From Elmis aenea (Eukaryota > Arthropoda > Insecta > Coleoptera > Elmidae), in contig OX393579.1 in assembly GCA_947652605.1 (NCBI GenBank), positions 124,001 to 188,000 of the forward strand: 64,000 bases of DNA, given 5' to 3'. Both the position numbers and the translations under genes were made by a program. The notes beneath the pieces were generated by a model. That model was given only the letters and a program-made list of their open reading frames with translations, did not search any database and was not told where the DNA came from. The first letter of the stretch is position 1. Each line of letters begins with the position of its first letter. Positions 61,308 through 64,000 of the stretch are shown here, in pieces.

Positions 61308-62149
61308 TTAATATATGAATATTATTTTTTTAAATATAACATTATAGCGAATCTAAGACTACAGTGAAATTCCTTGAGAGGTCGCTACTAAAACCAGGTT
61401 TAAACAGGGGTCTCAAAAGCCCATAGCCTATAAACAACAGATTTAATGCTCTAATAATATTCAAACTACTTTATAATTTAAAAAAATTCTACAAATCCAA
61501 ATCACAGTTTCTAGCTAATTTCAACCATCTTAACATGACCATTAAAATAAACCTGCTGACTCTAATAGTTGGTACGCTTTAGTGCATACAACTCGGGCGA
61601 TAAAAATCATTTTATGAGCCACAAAACAGTGGTCATGAATTTTCTCTACACATGCCGGTTTTATTTATTTGGCAGTGGCGATCTTCTGTAAATCCGGTAC
61701 GCCATGTTAAGCTTTCAGCGTTACAGAAGTCTCCCATTACTTTTCGGGAACAAATATTGGATTCTCACAAAAAGTGGTCAATCCTTTTAGAACTCCTTCT
61801 GCGACAATGCCAATCCTTTTAAATACTTTTCCCGGAAGATCCGTGAGTTAACGAATTTAAAAGTCGGTTTCAAGATATTTATAGGGGAATGATTATCTGT
61901 GACGAGAAATAAATGTGTTTGAATTGTCAAGACAGAAAAGGTTTTTTGTAAATCTAATACTTGCGATAATGAAATACAAAATGATCAATGAACGTATTTT
62001 TTCTCGATACTTTTCTTTTTGTTTTCATTATTTTTAAAATAAATGGTATTACTTTAAAGGACTGGAGTCTGCAAACTAGGATTGCATTAAGCCGACAAAA
62101 AAAATTTATACAATTTATCAAAGTATTTATTACTTTGGTCATTTTGTTA
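61308..62149. other. Non-coding stretch
   Basis: I see no gene or paired repeat. AACAGGGGTCTC at 61403 resembles a hAT end but has no partner. Confidence 0.45.
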
Positions 62150-62151
62150 TA

Positions 62152-62341
62152 CCGGGTGTAAATGAAGTGTGTGGTACACCCCTTTTTTTCTTTACTTTTG
62201 ATTTTAGATAAATGAAATTTTAGACAAATGTTATGTGCAAAGAGCCCGGTTTTTTGCACATATCATATGCCTAAAATTTCATTTATCTAAAATCAAAAGT
62301 AAAGAAAAAAAAGGGGTGTACCACACTTCATTTACACCCGG
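62152..62341. mobile_element. 190-bp near-perfect palindromic MITE
   Basis: CCGGGTGTAAATGAAGTGTG and its inverse form the ends, each bordered by TA (62150-62151 and 62342-62343). The arms are almost identical for about 80 bp (through TACACCCCTTTTTTTC, TTTACTTTTGATTTTAGAT and AAATGAAATTTTAG), with a small GT indel. High arm identity suggests a young insertion or ongoing arm conversion. Open frame 61954-62259 only overlaps it by chance. Confidence 0.93.
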
Positions 62342-62343
62342 TA

Positions 62344-64000
62344 AACAATAACTTCTAATTTAATAATTCACTCATTACAATTCACTGTTTTTCTTGAAGA
62401 AATTGTTACTAAATAAAATAAAGAAGATAAAAAAAACAGTCAGCATCCTTATACCAAAAATAATGAGCAAAATTGCAACTGTAATGAATAAAAATAGTGT
62501 TGGCAAGATTTTTATTACGTCCAACGGTCAACACTTAAATGTTAATAGGACCATAAACAACAATTTGTGTTGGCTACCATTGCACAAGGGCGGTTTCATT
62601 ACAAAGCTTTAGATATATTAAAACGCCGATTAATTATGGATGCTTCGAGTACTGCTATCGTCAACTCAAGTATGGTAAAAAAAGCAACAAGTCCTAAGAT
62701 TATGAGCCACGATTAAAATAAGGTGGCAATCAGAATTGGTAATCTACACTAAGCATATAAATGGCCTAATAAATTAAAGGAAAGATTCGCTTTCCCAAAA
62801 AAAAATTAACTATTCCACCTAAACAAATATAGAAGGTTTTTGACATTTACACAGGTTTGCGTTTGTTTTAAGGTGTAGTATACATTTGTTTTAACGCGAA
62901 ATTAATTTCATTAGGTAACTTTAACACAATTCCATTTGTATCCACAAAAAATAGTCTATAAAAAATGAATTACATTTAATGAAAAACAAGCAAGGAAAAT
63001 TAAAAATCCATTACAGGCTTGTAATACGCTGTTTTCACAAAAAAAAATCGCCCTAAATTCGTTTCCATCTACACGCAACGAGAGCCACCTCGTTCACTTG
63101 TTTTTGTTTGAAATTGCAAAATCTGTTATCTTTATTAACAGGCCCTAAAACGTCCTGGCAAACCATGAAAATTAAATAAATTCATTACATCAGTCACCGA
63201 GTGTACGGACCGTGCGATACATATGGCAAATGTCCCGCAGCTAAAACGCGTAGCAAATTACATTTTTACATCGCATTCAATTAGCATCACAATTGTGCCT
63301 GCATTACGGTCTGTTTGCGAGGACAAAATTAAATTTTCAGCAAACGGTCGAGCCCTACGGATTCGGAAATAAATATTACACGATTTTGGACCAAAAAGAA
63401 TTGATCACATCGACTATTGACCCACACAGACTGATTCCTATCCTAGGGCTACCATTAAATCTCGCTAATTCTTAGAGATACAGTAAATCTAGCAGCAAAT
63501 GCCTGAATTATTTGAGTTATTCATTTATCGTTAGATATACATAAGTTAAATAAAAAATCACTTTCCCAATTTTATTAAGAGTTTTTTTGTAGAAATGCTT
63601 AGCCAGTAGCTTTTAAATCAGTTAAGCACAAATAAAATAACAATTACGACATAATATGGACGTGAAGTTTTAAATGTTGTTACACAGTGCAAAGCAAAAT
63701 GTTAAAATCAATTAAAATTTTGGAAAGTGATTTAGGGGTAACGTAACAATGTTGCACCAAATTTTTCAATGAATAAACAATTTAAAAATTCATAAAATAA
63801 CTAAACGCCTGCAAATAAAATACAGCTTGTAAGATCGATTCAAAATTGGGATTTTATGGATCTCCATCTTTTATGGTTGCTCTTGAATCCGAAGCAGTCC
63901 ATATAAAAACGACGCCAATATTTAAAAAAAAAGAGACACGAATTCATAAGTAACGATGTGATAATGCACTATTAAAAACCGGATACGGGCATTTCTCGCT
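62344..64000. other. Non-coding stretch to window end
   Basis: No gene that I can support. The open frames 62394-62612 and 63293-63475 carry no known domain. 63040-63460 has more mixed composition. Confidence 0.45.

Noticed and set aside
1..64000. CRISPR arrays, bacterial operons, rRNA or tRNA genes
   Set aside because: No regularly spaced repeats, no tight gene packing, and no cloverleaf or rRNA-like sequence was noticed by eye; a tRNAscan or Rfam search would be needed to exclude small RNAs.

Overview
This window looks like intergenic or deep intronic DNA from an insect nuclear genome. It is very AT-rich and shows no operon-like gene packing. Every protein fragment I could recognise belongs to a eukaryotic transposon: hAT, Tc1/mariner, piggyBac or non-LTR retrotransposon. 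Non-autonomous elements of the kind common in arthropod genomes are dense, including TA-flanked MITEs, foldback elements, a Helitron and 8-bp-TSD hAT elements. I lean towards a beetle or another holometabolous or hemipteroid insect but cannot fix the order. I found no intact host gene; at most two weak minus-strand candidates exist (9314-9719 and 39627-39694).

Layout. 1-13.8 kb is mostly unique AT-rich DNA with one diverged tandem duplication (about 2330-2625) and one doubtful minus-strand coding region. 13.8-25.7 kb holds a repeat fragment related to the 51 kb element, a cluster of eight GGTAATNNCGCTCA-like motifs (14027-14785), the first copy of a foldback family (17.9-18.8 kb), an inverted-repeat/tandem-duplication patch (21.2-21.5 kb), a hAT element carrying a nested TA-flanked MITE (24020-25357), and a piggyBac C-terminal zinc-finger relic. 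26887-27235 is a textbook short Helitron on the minus strand. 30.3-34.3 kb contains pieces of one non-LTR retrotransposon family, one of them split by the second foldback copy. 35148-37151 is the most complete element: a 2.0-kb hAT transposon with matching 21-bp ends, a perfect 8-bp target duplication and an almost full transposase gene broken by two small indels in simple-sequence runs.

37.9-39.5 kb holds the third foldback copy and a 754-bp TA-flanked foldback element. 42347-42938 is a piggyBac-type MITE in TTAA. 45092-45655 and 48396-49584 are two different non-autonomous hAT elements with perfect 8-bp target duplications. 51152-51740 is a further hAT-like foldback. 54593-55590 is a long palindrome whose centre is a 200-N assembly gap. 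57768-58636 is an internally deleted Tc1/mariner element that keeps both ends and the first and last parts of its transposase. 59.6, 61.1 and 62.2 kb hold a small MITE, a Helitron-like fragment and a near-perfect 190-bp palindromic MITE.

The elements do not form a pathway; they record successive insertions, some nested. Between them are a few blocks of higher sequence complexity rich in homeodomain/POU-like motifs that might be conserved regulatory DNA, but this cannot be shown from one sequence.
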